DNA of 64,000 nt. It comes from JABDGM01 sp963738665 (GTDB taxonomy: Bacteria > Planctomycetota > Planctomycetia > Pirellulales > Lacipirellulaceae). The position numbers were made by a program, and so were the translations under genes. Positions within the stretch are counted from its first letter, which is position 1; each line of letters starts with the position of its first letter. Location of the stretch: NCBI GenBank assembly GCA_963738665.1, contig CAVTXL010000003.1, positions 1,178,001 through 1,242,000 on the forward strand, in the 5' to 3' direction. This document shows, piece after piece, positions 28,289-37,977 of this stretch. The notes under the pieces are model-generated. The model was given only the letters and a program-made list of their open reading frames with translations. It did no database searches and was not told the origin of the DNA.

Positions 28289-28813
28289 ATGCAACGTAAA
28301 ACCATCATCTTATTGGCGATTGCGATGCTTGGTTTGAGCATAGTCTTTGCATTGCCACGCATCAGCTTTTACATGCTCACGGGGCGATTCTTTCCCATCC
28401 GCAAGATTGAAACTCTCCAGAATCCCGTAGCTGTGAGTACGTGGAGTTTCGACGGTTTGCATTTGGCAGATGGTCGTATAGTCCCGCTTCCTGGAATACG
28501 CTCGTTGCCCAGCGATTCGGCAGCGCTGCTAGAGGTCGCGAAGCGCGGCGTGGAGGTGCACGCCGATGGGCGAGCCTGGGGGCTTGTAAGAGTTCATCAT
28601 TGGTGTGGAAATGACCCAGTGTTAGAGCACATCGCCCGCGTCGAACTTTCGGACATGATGATCTTCCTGTGTATTGGTGAACCGGTCGCGGCCGTTCCAG
28701 AGGGAGAGTTTGTGGTTGGAGAACCGGGTGGCACGTTCACTGAGTGGGGCTGGGAATACGGGGAGTTCCTGCAGTTTCAGTCGTGGGAGAACATGGGGGA
28801 ATCAGTAAGATGA
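28289..28813 (+). CDS. hypothetical membrane-anchored protein
   Basis: 174 residues from MQRKTIILLAIAMLGLSIVF, a single N-terminal helix followed by a soluble domain: VAVSTWSFDGLHLADGRIV, GIRSLPSDSAALLEVAKRGV, then RAWGLVRVHHWCGNDPVLEH. No family recognised; sequences of this style occur as conserved hypotheticals in planctomycetes. The longer upstream open frame is repeat sequence, so the start is placed at the hydrophobic anchor. Intact. Confidence 0.6.
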   Translation: MQRKTIILLAIAMLGLSIVFALPRISFYMLTGRFFPIRKIETLQNPVAVSTWSFDGLHLADGRIVPLPGIRSLPSDSAALLEVAKRGVEVHADGRAWGLVRVHHWCGNDPVLEHIARVELSDMMIFLCIGEPVAAVPEGEFVVGEPGGTFTEWGWEYGEFLQFQSWENMGESVR

Positions 28814-28957
28814 GTCGCGTCTAACCAGGGCGCCGCAGCGAACCGCCGCGCCGGCCGAGCATTCGGATGGTTGGTATAATTTGCCAGCGATTATTGCGGC
28901 GGAACGCGCGTTTCCGACGGCAGCCGCGGAACTTGATCATTAACCGAAAACAAATCC

Positions 28958-29455
28958 ATGTCCACAATACCTCCCGCACACCGAATCGAGCTCAGCCCGG
29001 CCGTTCGCGCCAAACTGGACGCGAATATCCCAGAATCTTGCCACTTGAAGCAGTTCTTGCGCTACCTGGAGGCTTTGCTCACCGGCCTCCCGGCGAATCT
29101 TGACAAGGTCGTCAACCCGGACGCCCGCTGCCACGAACTGGAAGCGATCGGACTGCCACGCGGACTGGAAGGGCTGAAGATGTTTCGGCGTCAGGTGAAT
29201 GCGGCCATTCCCGACGAGCATTTTCTGATCACGGCCGTGCGCATTGCAGTCGACGACATCCTCGAAGCCGATATGATCATGGAGGCAACTCAAACAGGGG
29301 AGATTTTCGGGATCCCCGCAACAGGTCGGACGATTCGCTTCGAGGTCCATGAGCGCTGCCGATTTGTTGACGGCGAGCTGGCCGAGCGCTGGGCCCAAGT
29401 CGACTTCGAAGACATCAAGCGCCAGCTCACGGACCCCCCTCAGCAGGCCTCATGA
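28958..29455 (+). CDS. SnoaL-like ester cyclase family protein
   Basis: 165 residues. The cone-shaped SnoaL-like fold is indicated by LEGLKMFRRQVNAAIPDEHF, VDDILEADMIMEATQTGEIF, GIPATGRTIRFEVHERCRFV and the terminal GELAERWAQVDFEDIKRQL. The family includes polyketide cyclases and many unassigned proteins, so the substrate is open. It does not adjoin the polyketide operon directly (1 kb away, opposite strand). Intact. Confidence 0.8.
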   Translation: MSTIPPAHRIELSPAVRAKLDANIPESCHLKQFLRYLEALLTGLPANLDKVVNPDARCHELEAIGLPRGLEGLKMFRRQVNAAIPDEHFLITAVRIAVDDILEADMIMEATQTGEIFGIPATGRTIRFEVHERCRFVDGELAERWAQVDFEDIKRQLTDPPQQAS

Positions 29456-29532
29456 TGGAAACTTGGATGCGAATAAGTGCGACGCCCAACCGAGCCGGTC
29501 CCAGTAACGATCAACACTAGCTTCACTTCGCA

Positions 29533-30090
29533 ATGTCGAAATCTGCGCCGAAAACCAGGAAAATCCGATCGAAGGCGAAACTATGTCGGCCAGCCAGGCC
29601 CCAGGGCGCCTCGTGGAGCTTTCTAATCCTGTCGAAGACCGCCAGCGAAATGCTACCCTCCCGGGGCATGACCGCCGTGGCAGGCACGCTAAACGGATCG
29701 CCCTTTCGCGCCACGCTTGAGCCCGATGGCCAAGGCAGTCATTGGCTCAAGGTCACAAAGAAGATGCGCGAAGCAGCAGGCGCCCGGATTGGCGATGTCA
29801 TCGCGCTGGAAATCACGGCCACGGGTATGGAACCGGAACCCAAACTGCCGGCCGACCTGCGCAAGGCGCTGGCAGCCGCACCCCAAGCGCGGGCGTTGTG
29901 GTCAGACATCACGCCCGTGGCGCGCAGAGACTGGATCCAGTGGATCACGTCGGCCAAACAAACGGAGACTCGCGCACGTCGGGTCGAAAACGCCTGCGAC
30001 ATGCTTACTAAAGGGAAGCGACGCGTATGCTGCTTCGATCGATCTGGAATCTATAGTAAAGCTCTCAGTGCGCCCGAGGCGGCGGTATAG
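29533..30090 (+). CDS. DUF1905 plus YdeI/OmpD-associated (OmdA) family protein
   Basis: 185 residues. DUF1905 is N-terminal (ASWSFLILSKTASEMLPSRG, GTLNGSPFRATLEPDGQGSH, WLKVTKKMREAAGARIGDVI), and the OmdA/YdeI motif is C-terminal (DITPVARRDWIQWITSAKQT, TRARRVENACDMLTKGKRR). YdeI relatives are linked to bacteriocin protection and resistance to peptides. The start at 29533 keeps the N-terminal KLCRPARPQGASW, which is conserved in the family. The 292 bases after it hold nothing I can identify. Intact. Confidence 0.8.
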   Translation: MSKSAPKTRKIRSKAKLCRPARPQGASWSFLILSKTASEMLPSRGMTAVAGTLNGSPFRATLEPDGQGSHWLKVTKKMREAAGARIGDVIALEITATGMEPEPKLPADLRKALAAAPQARALWSDITPVARRDWIQWITSAKQTETRARRVENACDMLTKGKRRVCCFDRSGIYSKALSAPEAAV

Positions 30091-30382
30091 ACGATTGGGA
30101 ATCGCGGTTCAAATAATTTGTCAACAATGGTCGCAGCCGACCGGGCGTTCCCGGTGGGCGTCGCTGAGCCTGGTTGTTCGTTATGAAACGAAAGCGTCTC
30201 CTTCGGTATCAGACCAAGGCCTCTTTGAGCGAGCACTTCAGTCTGGAATTTGTATCTCATGGACCGACAGCCGAGGCTGGGAATTGACTACCTGACGTGT
30301 CCTCAATGCAGCGCTTTGGTACGTAGCGGGCGCGCCGTTGAAACCAGCCAGTACGATCCTGTACTTGGCAGCCTTTACCACG

Positions 30383-31470
30383 TCACGCAACCAGCGCCGC
30401 CTCGATCGTCAGCCCCGGGCCGAAAGCCAGCATCACGCAGGGCAGGTTGCGGCCGTCGGCCAGCAGTTCCTTCAAGATGAACAGCACCGTGGGCGACGAC
30501 ATGTTGCCATAATCGGCGAGCACCTGCTGAGAAGGCACTAATTGGCCCGCAGCGAGCCCCAGCGATTCGCCGCAGGCCGCCAGGATGCGCGGCCCGCCTG
30601 GGTGAATTGCCCAGCTCTTCACGTCGGCGATCCGCAGCGAGTGTTCGGCCAGCCGCGCTGCGAGCCATGGCCCCACTTCGCGCTTCACAATGGCGGGCAC
30701 GGCCGGCGAGAGCCGCATCTCGAAGCCGTGGTCGCCGATCCGCCAGGCCATGTTGTCGGCCGTGTCGGGCAGCACGGTCGAGAATTGATCGAGCAGTTGC
30801 CAACACTGGCCGGCGTAGTCGCGGCTCGAGCCGACGACCGCGGCCGCGCCGTCGCTGAACAGCGAATTGGCCACGATTTGCTGCGGGTCGCGCGTGTATT
30901 GATGGTGCAGGCTGCACAGCTCGACGCAGCACACCAGGACCGTGCCGGGGGTTGATCGGCTAAGCGCCGACGCGACGCGCAACCCATTCAGTGCGCCATG
31001 ACAGCCCATAAAACCGATGTGCGTCCGTGAGACGTTGCGATTGAGGCTCAGCCGCTCAACCAAGCCCACGTCGACCCCCGCGCGCTGAAACCAGTGCACG
31101 AGACGGTGACTAAATGCTCAATGTCATCGGCCCCCGAGCCACTCGCCGCGAGCGCATCGCACGCCGCCCGCTCGGCCAAATCGAGCGCGCTGGCTTCGTA
31201 TTGCCGCATGCGCTCGTCGGTCGTCGGGCCGCGGTCGTCGCTGTTCGCTGCCGCCGAAAAAAATGACTGCGTTGCCGGATGACCGTTCGTCGACGAGCAT
31301 AACAGCGCACTATGCCGCTTCTTCACGCCCGCCCGGCGATAGAGCGTCTGAATGGCGGCGGAGTGGCCGGTCACCGCCGCGGTCAACTCGACTGCGATGC
31401 GGGCCGCGTCGTCTTGGGCAATCAACTCGTGCGGCACGGCCGTGCCGACGCCGGAAATGTAAAAGCTCAT
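30383..31470 (-). CDS. type III polyketide synthase (chalcone/stilbene synthase family, frameshifted)
   Basis: Condenses an acyl-CoA starter with malonyl-CoA to alkylpyrones, alkylresorcinols or similar. The N-terminal half MSFYISGVGTAVPHELIAQD is in one frame; from about 31085 the rest continues (VDVGLVERLSLNRNVSRTHI). The catalytic triad is present: Cys in GFMGCHGALNG, His in SWAIHPGGPRIL, Asn in DYGNMSSPTVLF. GGGAG precedes the ATG, which overlaps the TGA of the upstream oxidoreductase (ATGA), so it is the last gene of a coupled operon. Corrected length about 360 residues. Confidence 0.87.
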
Positions 31471-32723
31471 ACCGCTCCCAACGCTGGTGACCACTCAACG
31501 ACGCTCGATGAATCTCCCTCTCCCATGGGAAGAGGGTTTTGAAAGTGCTTCCACTCGAAGTTCGACGGCCGGCTCGTCGCCACGATGATTCGCTCCGCTA
31601 GGGCGGGTATCACGCGACACACACCAAGCGCCGTCGCCGCCAGCCACGGCCGCCGCATCGTCCACGCCAGCCGGCGGCTTGTGGCTTGACGATCGCACAC
31701 GATGCCCCGGTGAAGTGACGCCCAGCCACTGGCAAGCGACTGGTTCCACTCGACCGCCGCCTGTCGCACAAACCGCATCACGGCGAGGCCGCTTTCTATC
31801 GCCGCAGCCATGCCTTCGCCCGTAAATGGCTCGACGTAGCCGGCCGCGTCGCCGATCAAAAAGATTCGCTCGGATGCCACCTGCCGCGGCCGGCTGGTCA
31901 GCCGCGGCGTGCCGCGCCAGACTGTCTCGCGAATGCCGTCGGGTACGTTGGCCCGCGACTGCTCTAGAATCGCCGTCACCGCATTGGCCGGGCACGCGTC
32001 GGCCAACATCGCCGGCGCGATCGCCGCCGCAATATTGATCCGCGCGTCGTCGATTCGCGACATGCCGACGTATCCGCCGCGCGATACGATCATTTTGATC
32101 TGATCCCGCGGGCATACATTCGTATCCGCTCGCATGACTGCGCCGACTCCCACTCGCGAACCGGCCACGGCCGATCCGACAAACTCCGGCAGGTGGCGAA
32201 CGCTGGAGCGAGTCAGTCCGTCGGCGACGACCACCACCCGCGCGCAATGGGCGGTTGACCTTCCGTGCTGCGAAAGCACGACCACTCGGCGGCCATCACG
32301 CAGAGTCGGCTCCACAATCGCCGGGCAGCCGGTGAGCACCAAAGCGCCGGCGTTGCCAACCTCGTCGAGCAGCAGCGAATCGAACGTGGACCGACAAACA
32401 ATGCGGCCCGCCGGCAGCGGGAAATGCACCTTCTGCCGGCCGCACGTGAGCTGCAGATGTTGCACAGGCGATGCGGCGGAACGTTGCAAGACCTGGGCCA
32501 GCCCGGCTCGCCGGAGCGCTGCTAGCGCTCGAAAGTTCAGATAACCGCCGCAAACCTTCGGGCGGGGAAAAGTCTTTGCGTCCACCAACAACGTCGTCCA
32601 ACCGGCGAGGGCGGCCTCGCGAGCCGCCAGCGCACCGGCCGGCCCAGCGCCGATCACGATCACATCCCACATCGTCGCCGCCTCCTGGCCGCGCACGTCC
32701 TCTTCCGCTGCTGCCCACCTCAT
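31467..32723 (-). CDS. FAD-dependent oxidoreductase, geranylgeranyl-reductase-like
   Basis: 418 residues. FAD-binding Rossmann motif VIVIGAGPAGALAAREAALA near the N-terminus, substrate/FAD motif RPKVCGGYLNFRALAALRRA, and the second FAD motif RIFLIGDAAGYVEPFTGEGM. It oxidises or reduces the polyketide ring or chain (inferred from operon context). The start ATG at 32723 overlaps the TGA of the methyltransferase; an internal ATG at 32672 (MWDVIVIGAGPAG) is an alternative. The C-terminal residues NPLPMGEGDSSS are encoded by a palindromic repeat (31509-31535) that has apparently replaced or extended the natural end. Intact. Confidence 0.87.
   Translation of the reverse strand: MRWAAAEEDVRGQEAATMWDVIVIGAGPAGALAAREAALAGWTTLLVDAKTFPRPKVCGGYLNFRALAALRRAGLAQVLQRSAASPVQHLQLTCGRQKVHFPLPAGRIVCRSTFDSLLLDEVGNAGALVLTGCPAIVEPTLRDGRRVVVLSQHGRSTAHCARVVVVADGLTRSSVRHLPEFVGSAVAGSRVGVGAVMRADTNVCPRDQIKMIVSRGGYVGMSRIDDARINIAAAIAPAMLADACPANAVTAILEQSRANVPDGIRETVWRGTPRLTSRPRQVASERIFLIGDAAGYVEPFTGEGMAAAIESGLAVMRFVRQAAVEWNQSLASGWASLHRGIVCDRQATSRRLAWTMRRPWLAATALGVCRVIPALAERIIVATSRPSNFEWKHFQNPLPMGEGDSSSVVEWSPALGAV
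31509..31535. repeat. palindromic repeat forming the 3' end of the oxidoreductase gene
   Basis: CCCTCTCCCATGGGAAGAGGG, same family as the intergenic copies near 26656 and 42115; translated as the oxidoreductase C-terminal tail. Confidence 0.6.
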
Positions 32724-33435
32724 GCTGCCTTCTTCCACGTCATCAAGTAGCGTTCTGGCCAGTGGCGAACAAATCGCGCCCCCTCAAGGCCAGCCCGGTT
32801 TGCCAGCTGAGCGATTTCCTCCAACGTGAACGCCGCGCGTACCGACAGCGGCCCGTCCGTGTGCACGATCGGCGAGCGGGTCAACAGCCGCCCGCCGGCC
32901 CAGGCGTAGGCGTAGCCGAGCGCGGTCCGCCGCAGGTCATCGACCAGCACACACTGCCGCGCCGCGGCTCCCATCTTGCGGAGCAAATTGCATGCCTCAT
33001 CGTCGCTAAGATGGTGCAGGAACAGCGTGCACATGACGACGTCGTAGTCCGCTGGCAGGGGATCACGAAGGGCGTCCAAGCGAAAGAAGCTGGCGATCGC
33101 CACTCCCCCCAATTTGGCCCGCCGATTGGCAAAATCGATCGCCGTGCTGCTGATGTCGCAGCCGTGGACTTCGACCGCGGCGTTTTCTTTCGCCGCCAAC
33201 TCCGCCACACCAAGCGCCACATCGCCGCCACCAGCGGCGATGTCCAAGATCCGCAGCGGCTGCGACAATTCTGCCGTCATCCGGCGCCTTGAATACCCTG
33301 CCAAACTGCCCCGGCGATGCCGCAGGCCGAATTCGTCGCCCCCAGCCCGCGGAGCGCCGCCCGGTGCACTTCGCCGTCCAGCCCCGGCTGGTCCATCAGC
33401 TCTGGCTGACGATTGCGCTTGTCAAAAAATGTCAA
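32720..33435 (-). CDS. SAM-dependent methyltransferase of the type III PKS operon (frameshifted at 5' end)
   Basis: Corrected length about 238 residues. The N-terminus RNRQPELMDQPGLDGEVHRA is typical of small-molecule methyltransferases found beside type III PKS genes. Motif I RILDIAAGGGDVALGVAELA follows in another frame after a shift near 33290; later FFRLDALRDPLPADYDVVMC. The start is a TTG at 33435, chosen because AAGGAG lies 7 bases upstream and the N-terminal RNRQPE motif follows. First gene of the coupled operon; its TGA overlaps the oxidoreductase ATG. Probably O- or C-methylates the resorcinol/pyrone or quinone product. Confidence 0.8.
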
Positions 33436-33806
33436 CGCCCACTCCTTCAGCGCAACGATCCGCGGACTCGAATCAGCGGACGAACGGATTACGGTTTGTG
33501 CGTAGCTCGCGCCAGCACAACGGTCGCTTCACAGGCACAAGAGGCATTTTTCTCGGCATTTACAATAATGACCGTTTGATACTACTATTTCCTTCGTAGA
33601 CCGGCGTGCTTTGTCCGCGATTAGCGAATGCAAGTCAATAGTCGATCGGTACTTGCTAGCTTTGGCAGCGGTCAATTTCCACTGCGATTCTTGCTAAACC
33701 GGTCTCTGACAAGTTGCCAGCGTACGGTACGACATAGTGCGACAATAATAACGCGAAAGCAAATAAAGCGGATGCACACAATTGCGTACCGCTGCCCGAG
33801 ACCGCC
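33436..33806. promoter_or_regulatory. 371-bp divergent intergenic region
   Basis: Separates the polyketide operon from the ABC exporter genes, so it must hold two outward promoters. AT-rich patches at 33560-33600 and 33740-33770 are candidates. No operator or riboswitch was recognised. Confidence 0.35.
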
Positions 33807-34955
33807 ATGCATTTCGCCGAAATCCCGCTCAAGAACTTGCTCCATCGAACGACGCGGACCGCGCTGGCGATTTTGGGCCTGTCGGTTGCCGTGGCCGCGA
33901 TTACTACGTTGTGGACGGTCGCGTGGGGCTACGCCGCGTCGGCCAATGAGTTTTACGCGCTCCGCCGCGTCGATATCGTCGTCGTCCGCGCCGGCGTGTC
34001 GAATCGGCTCACGAGCAACTTGCAAATGGGCGTCGCCGATCGCATCCGCGCATTGGCAGGCGTCGAGAATGCCGACGGCAGCCTGACCGAAATGGTTTCG
34101 CTTGGCGGCAGCCATTTGCTCGGCATCCCGATGCGCGGCCTGGTGCCGGGCGCCTCGGCACTTCGCGATTTGCACATTCGCGAAGGAAGCATCTTCCACG
34201 ACAATGCCAAGAACGTCGTACTGATAGGCTCCGGCCTGGCCGATGCGATTGTGAAGCGGCCCGATCAAACGCTGGAGATCGAAGGCAGCGATTTTCGCGT
34301 GATTGGCGTCTTCCAGGCCGACAATCCGTTCGACGCCTACAGCATCATGGCGCCGATAGCCGACGTCCAGCAGTTGATGGGCCGAGCGGGCATCGTCTCG
34401 GAATTCCAGGTGCGCGTCGCCGCCAGCGCCCGCAATCAGGGCGCGATGAGCCGGCTCTGCCAGCAAATTGAGTCCCTCACCAACGCCGACGGACAGCCCC
34501 TCGGCCTGAAGGCCGAGCGGACGCACGACTTTGTCGAGTCGGCCTCAGAATCGCGCCTGGCTGGCGCGATGGCCTGGGCCACCACGGCCATCGTTGGCGT
34601 TCTCTCCTTCGTCGGCATGTTCAACACGATGCTGATGTCGGTGCTCGAACGGACCCGTGAGCTCGGCATGCTCCGTGCTGTCGGCTGGAAACCATCACGC
34701 ATCGTGCGTATGATCGTTGGCGAGAGTGCCTTGATGTGTGCGATCGCAGCAATCATCGGCACGTTGGCTGCCGGGCTACTGGTCGCGCTCATGCGGCGAC
34801 TGCCCGCCACTAGCCTGTTCGTGCCCGATCGTATCAGTTCGGCGGCTGTCGCGTTTGGCGTTGCCGCCGCGTTTGTTGCGGCGCTTGGCGGCTCGTGCTA
34901 TTCAGCCCTCCGCGCCGCCAGCGTCTCGCCGATCGAAAGCCTTCGCTATGAGTAG
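33807..34955 (+). CDS. ABC transporter permease, MacB/LolCE-type (FtsX domain)
   Basis: 382 residues. N-terminal helix (TRTALAILGLSVAVAAITTL), a large periplasmic MacB_PCD-type domain (about 45-255), then three C-terminal helices of FtsX (IVGVLSFVGMFNTMLMSVLE, ALMCAIAAIIGTLAAGLLVA and the last before SVSPIESLRYE). The cytoplasmic coupling motif RTRELGMLRAVGWKPSRIVR contacts the ATPase. Substrate unknown: lipoprotein, lipid or polyketide product are options, given the adjacent operon. Overlaps the ATPase gene by 8 bp. Intact. Confidence 0.88.
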   Translation: MHFAEIPLKNLLHRTTRTALAILGLSVAVAAITTLWTVAWGYAASANEFYALRRVDIVVVRAGVSNRLTSNLQMGVADRIRALAGVENADGSLTEMVSLGGSHLLGIPMRGLVPGASALRDLHIREGSIFHDNAKNVVLIGSGLADAIVKRPDQTLEIEGSDFRVIGVFQADNPFDAYSIMAPIADVQQLMGRAGIVSEFQVRVAASARNQGAMSRLCQQIESLTNADGQPLGLKAERTHDFVESASESRLAGAMAWATTAIVGVLSFVGMFNTMLMSVLERTRELGMLRAVGWKPSRIVRMIVGESALMCAIAAIIGTLAAGLLVALMRRLPATSLFVPDRISSAAVAFGVAAAFVAALGGSCYSALRAASVSPIESLRYE

Positions 34956-35668
34956 CGCCATCGTCAAGCATGTACGTCATCCAGCGCCCGAAGCGGCCGA
35001 GCCGCTACTCGAAGTAGTCGACGTCAGCCGCACCTACGACGACGGCCGCGTCGAGGCGCTCGCCAATGTTTCGCTTACGATCCACCGCAACGAATACCTG
35101 GCCATCATGGGCCCCAGCGGCAGCGGCAAATCGACGCTCCTCAATTTGCTCGGCACGCTCGACCAGCCGACCAGCGGCCAGGTGCTGTTTGAAGGTCAAC
35201 CACTGTACGAGCGGCAAGACCTCGATCACTTCCGCGCGTCGACGCTCGGCTTCGTCTTTCAGGCGTTCCACTTGCTGCCGACGCTCACCGCGCTCGAAAA
35301 CGTGCAGATTCCGATGTTTGAATCGACGCTGCCCCGCCGCCAGCGTGCGAAGCAAGCGGCCGAGTTGCTGAAGCTCGTCGGCATGTCCCACCGCGCCCGC
35401 CAGTTGCCGGCCAAGCTTTCGATGGGCGAACGGCAACGAGTCGCCATCGCCCGCGCATTGGCGAACGACCCCCGACTACTCCTCGCCGACGAGCCGACCG
35501 GAAACCTGGATACTGCCTCCGGCAACGCGATCCTCGACTTGTTCGATCGCGCTCCATCGCCAGCACGGCCTGACGCTCGTCGTCATCACGCACGATCCGC
35601 AAGTCGCATCCCGCGCTCAGCGCACCGTGTGGATCCGCGACGGCCGGTTGTTTTCCAGCAGCCCGTGA
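34948..35668 (+). CDS. ABC transporter ATP-binding protein, LolD/MacB type (frameshifted)
   Basis: ATPase of the exporter. Walker A GPSGSGKSTLLNLLGTLDQP, Q-loop LGFVFQAFHLLPTLTALENV, signature LSMGERQRVAIARALANDPR (LSMGE rather than LSGGE), Walker B LLLADEPTGNLD. The frame shifts near 35553; the H-loop HGLTLVVITHDPQ and C-terminus RTVWIRDGRLFSSSP continue to TGA 35666-35668. Corrected length about 240 residues. It starts inside the end of the upstream permease gene and is followed after 9 bases by the second permease. Confidence 0.87.
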
Positions 35669-35677
35669 GGCGCCACG

Positions 35678-36803
35678 ATGCAGCTTCTCGCCATCGCCCG
35701 CAAAAACCTCTGGCGCCGTCCTGGTGCGCACGCTGCTAACGACGATCGGCCTGGCCGTCGGCGTGGCTGCCGTCGTTTCACTTGTCGGCGTTTCTGAGTC
35801 GCTCGAATCGTCGTTTCTCAATCTGTATAACCAGCGCGGGGCCGATCTTGTCGTCCAGCGCCGCGGCGGCGCCGTCCAGTTAAGCAAAGGCATTGATGAC
35901 TCTCTCGGCGACCGCCTTCGCGCCATTCCCGGCGTCCACGAAGTGATCGGCGGACTGATGGACATGATCTCGTTCGAGGATCAGGACCTGTTTCTCGTGC
36001 TGGCCAACGGCTGGGAGCCTGATTGTCCGGTTTTGGACCGAATCAAAATCGACAGCGGTCGCCGTCTAGTAGCCGGCGACCAACACAAGGTCATGCTCGG
36101 CCGCATCTTGGCAGCGAACCTTGGAAAGCACACGGGCGATCGCATCCTGCTCTACGGGCAGCCGTTCGAAGTCGTCGGCATCTTCGAGAGCTTCAGCGTT
36201 TACGAAAACGGCGCCGTGTTCCTGTTGATGGACGAATTGCAGCGGCAGATGGATCGGCCGGGCGAAGTGACCGGGTTCATCATCAACTGCGCCGACAAAC
36301 GGCCGGCGGCCATTGCCCAGGTCCGCCGCCAGATTGAAGCGCTCGATCCCGACATCGCGGCCACGCCCTGCGCTGAATTCGTCGGCTCGCTGATGCAGAT
36401 GCGGGTGACGCGGGCGATGTCGTGGTTCACGTCGATCTTTGCGATCGTGATCGGCGCGGTCGGTGTGATGAACACGATGGCCATGTCGATCTTCGAGCGG
36501 CGCGGCGAAATCGCCTCGCTGCGGGCGATCGGCTGGCGGAAGCCGCGCATTGCGCGGCTGATTCTGGGCGAATCGCTGTGCTTGTCGCTCGTCGGGGCGG
36601 CGGTGGGCATCGCGATCGGCGTCGCCGGCGTCTTCATTCTGGCCCACTGGCGGCGCACCTCCGGCCTGATTCAGGGCGACATCTCGCTGCGAGCGATCGG
36701 CGAAGGCGTGGTCGTGGCCGTGCTGATCGCCATCGCTGGCGCGATCCTGCCCGTCTACCGCTGCCTGGCCCTGCCGATCGCCGAAACCCTGCGGGCGAGT
36801 TGA
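35678..36803 (+). CDS. ABC transporter permease, MacB/LolCE-type, second subunit (frameshifted at 5' end)
   Basis: Starts MQLLAIARKNLWRR, then after a shift near 35720 continues VRTLLTTIGLAVGVAAVVSL. Periplasmic domain in the middle; C-terminal FtsX helices WFTSIFAIVIGAVGVMNTMA, SLCLSLVGAAVGIAIGVAGV, VVAVLIAIAGAILPVYRCLA; coupling helix ERRGEIASLRAIGWRKPRIA. Corrected length about 375 residues. Forms a heterodimeric exporter with the other permease. No membrane-fusion (MacA-like) gene is present, so it may be an inner-membrane lipid/lipoprotein extractor rather than a tripartite pump. Confidence 0.87.
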
Positions 36804-36917
36804 CGACGAGTGGCGGCGGAGTCGTGCCGCCAGTCCGCCAGGGAGGGTGCCAGTGTCTGCGCGAGTCGACTGGAAAAGTGCTGGTAAAGCCAGCGGTACA
36901 GGAAGCTCAGCGACTGC

Positions 36918-37832
36918 CTACTTTTCCTCCGCCAAACTTCGCCGCAGCTTGCGCACCATGTCCTGCGCCACGATCGGCAGCTTCGAGCGCAGCAAATTCG
37001 TGCCGTGAAACCAGCCGTACGGTTCACCGAACGCCACGTGGTATTCGACGAGCAGCGCCCCGGCCGGCTCGGCTAGCCGCGTCGCCTTTACGTATGAACC
37101 CAAACTAGCATATGTCTGTCGCTCGCCGATTTGCCGCCGGCCCGCGTCGTTCACCGTAATTGCTTGCCAGCTATTGGGAAGCTCGGCGTCGGCGTTGAAG
37201 TGCGGATCGGTGACCGACGCGACGAGCACCGACTCGGCCGTCGACGTTTTGGTGTTTTTCGTCGTTACGCTCACCCGCACTTTGCCCAGCAGCGCGGAGG
37301 TCGTCGCGATCCATCGCGAATCGGCCGCCGCGGCCGGCGCCGCCGCCGCAATGCCGCGTTTTTCGAGTTCGTCGCTCGTCAGCAGCTTCACCCGCACCTC
37401 GTCATCCGGGTCGGAATCTTCCCCAGCCAGGTTGAGCTGCTTCTGCAGAAACTCCTCGTTGTCGAGCGTTTCCAGCTTCCCGTACGCGACAAGATACACG
37501 TCGACTTGCCGGCCGACCGGGTCTGAGCCCGCGTCATCGTCCGAAATCTTCAGCACGAAGGGCGCGACGACCGACTTGCGCGTGAACGTCGCCCAGTCAT
37601 ACTTGCCGCCGACGATCGCTTCAATCGCCTGTCGCTGCTGAGCGGGCCCCAGGCCGTCCGCGAGGATCGGCCGTGGCAACCGCACCGAGTTGTCGGCCGA
37701 GATGGTGATGCCCTTCTCGACCAGTGAATTGAAAAGCAGGTTTTCGGCAGCGTGTGCTATTGCTGGTTCCTGCGCTACGAAGAGAAGAAGCAGCACCGCA
37801 ACGACATTTAGCAGTGCTTGGCAGCTAGACAG
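36918..37832 (-). CDS. hypothetical secreted or lipid-exposed protein
   Basis: About 304 residues with a signal-like helix (ALLNVVAVLLLLFVAQEPAI). The body has no recognised family: ENLLFNSLVEKGITISADNS, GGKYDWATFTRKSVVAPFVL, DVYLVAYGKLETLDNEEF, and a C-terminal GSYVKATRLAEPAGALLVEY. The start is uncertain (no ATG adjacent to the signal peptide; CTG 37832 or GTG 37796 are possible); the open frame further upstream is repeat sequence. It is downstream of the SppA-like gene on the same strand. Confidence 0.5.
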   Translation of the reverse strand: MSSCQALLNVVAVLLLLFVAQEPAIAHAAENLLFNSLVEKGITISADNSVRLPRPILADGLGPAQQRQAIEAIVGGKYDWATFTRKSVVAPFVLKISDDDAGSDPVGRQVDVYLVAYGKLETLDNEEFLQKQLNLAGEDSDPDDEVRVKLLTSDELEKRGIAAAAPAAAADSRWIATTSALLGKVRVSVTTKNTKTSTAESVLVASVTDPHFNADAELPNSWQAITVNDAGRRQIGERQTYASLGSYVKATRLAEPAGALLVEYHVAFGEPYGWFHGTNLLRSKLPIVAQDMVRKLRRSLAEEK

Positions 37833-37838
37833 GCGCTT

Positions 37839-37937
37839 GTAGGACGGACAATTTTGTCCGTCCGCAGTGGATGCGACAAGCAGATTTATCCCGTCGCTGA
37901 CCGTTCCTTGTCGGTCGGACACGATAGTTCGTCCTAC
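37839..37937. repeat. inverted pair of the GGACGGACA palindrome family
   Basis: GTAGGACGGACAATTTTGTC (37839-37858, continuing CGTCC, a perfect 9-bp stem with 4-base loop) and, inverted, GTAGGACGAACTATCGTGTC (ending at 37937). They enclose about 50 bases in the gap between the hypothetical gene and the SppA-like gene. Same arrangement as 12055-12226. Confidence 0.7.
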
Positions 37938-37977
37938 GATCTGAAACGCGCCGCCTATGTGGTTGATCATCATCGCT

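Noticed and set aside
37842..37863. 9-bp perfect hairpin as a terminator of the SppA-like gene
   Set aside because: No T-run on either side, and the sequence is a member of a dispersed palindrome family.
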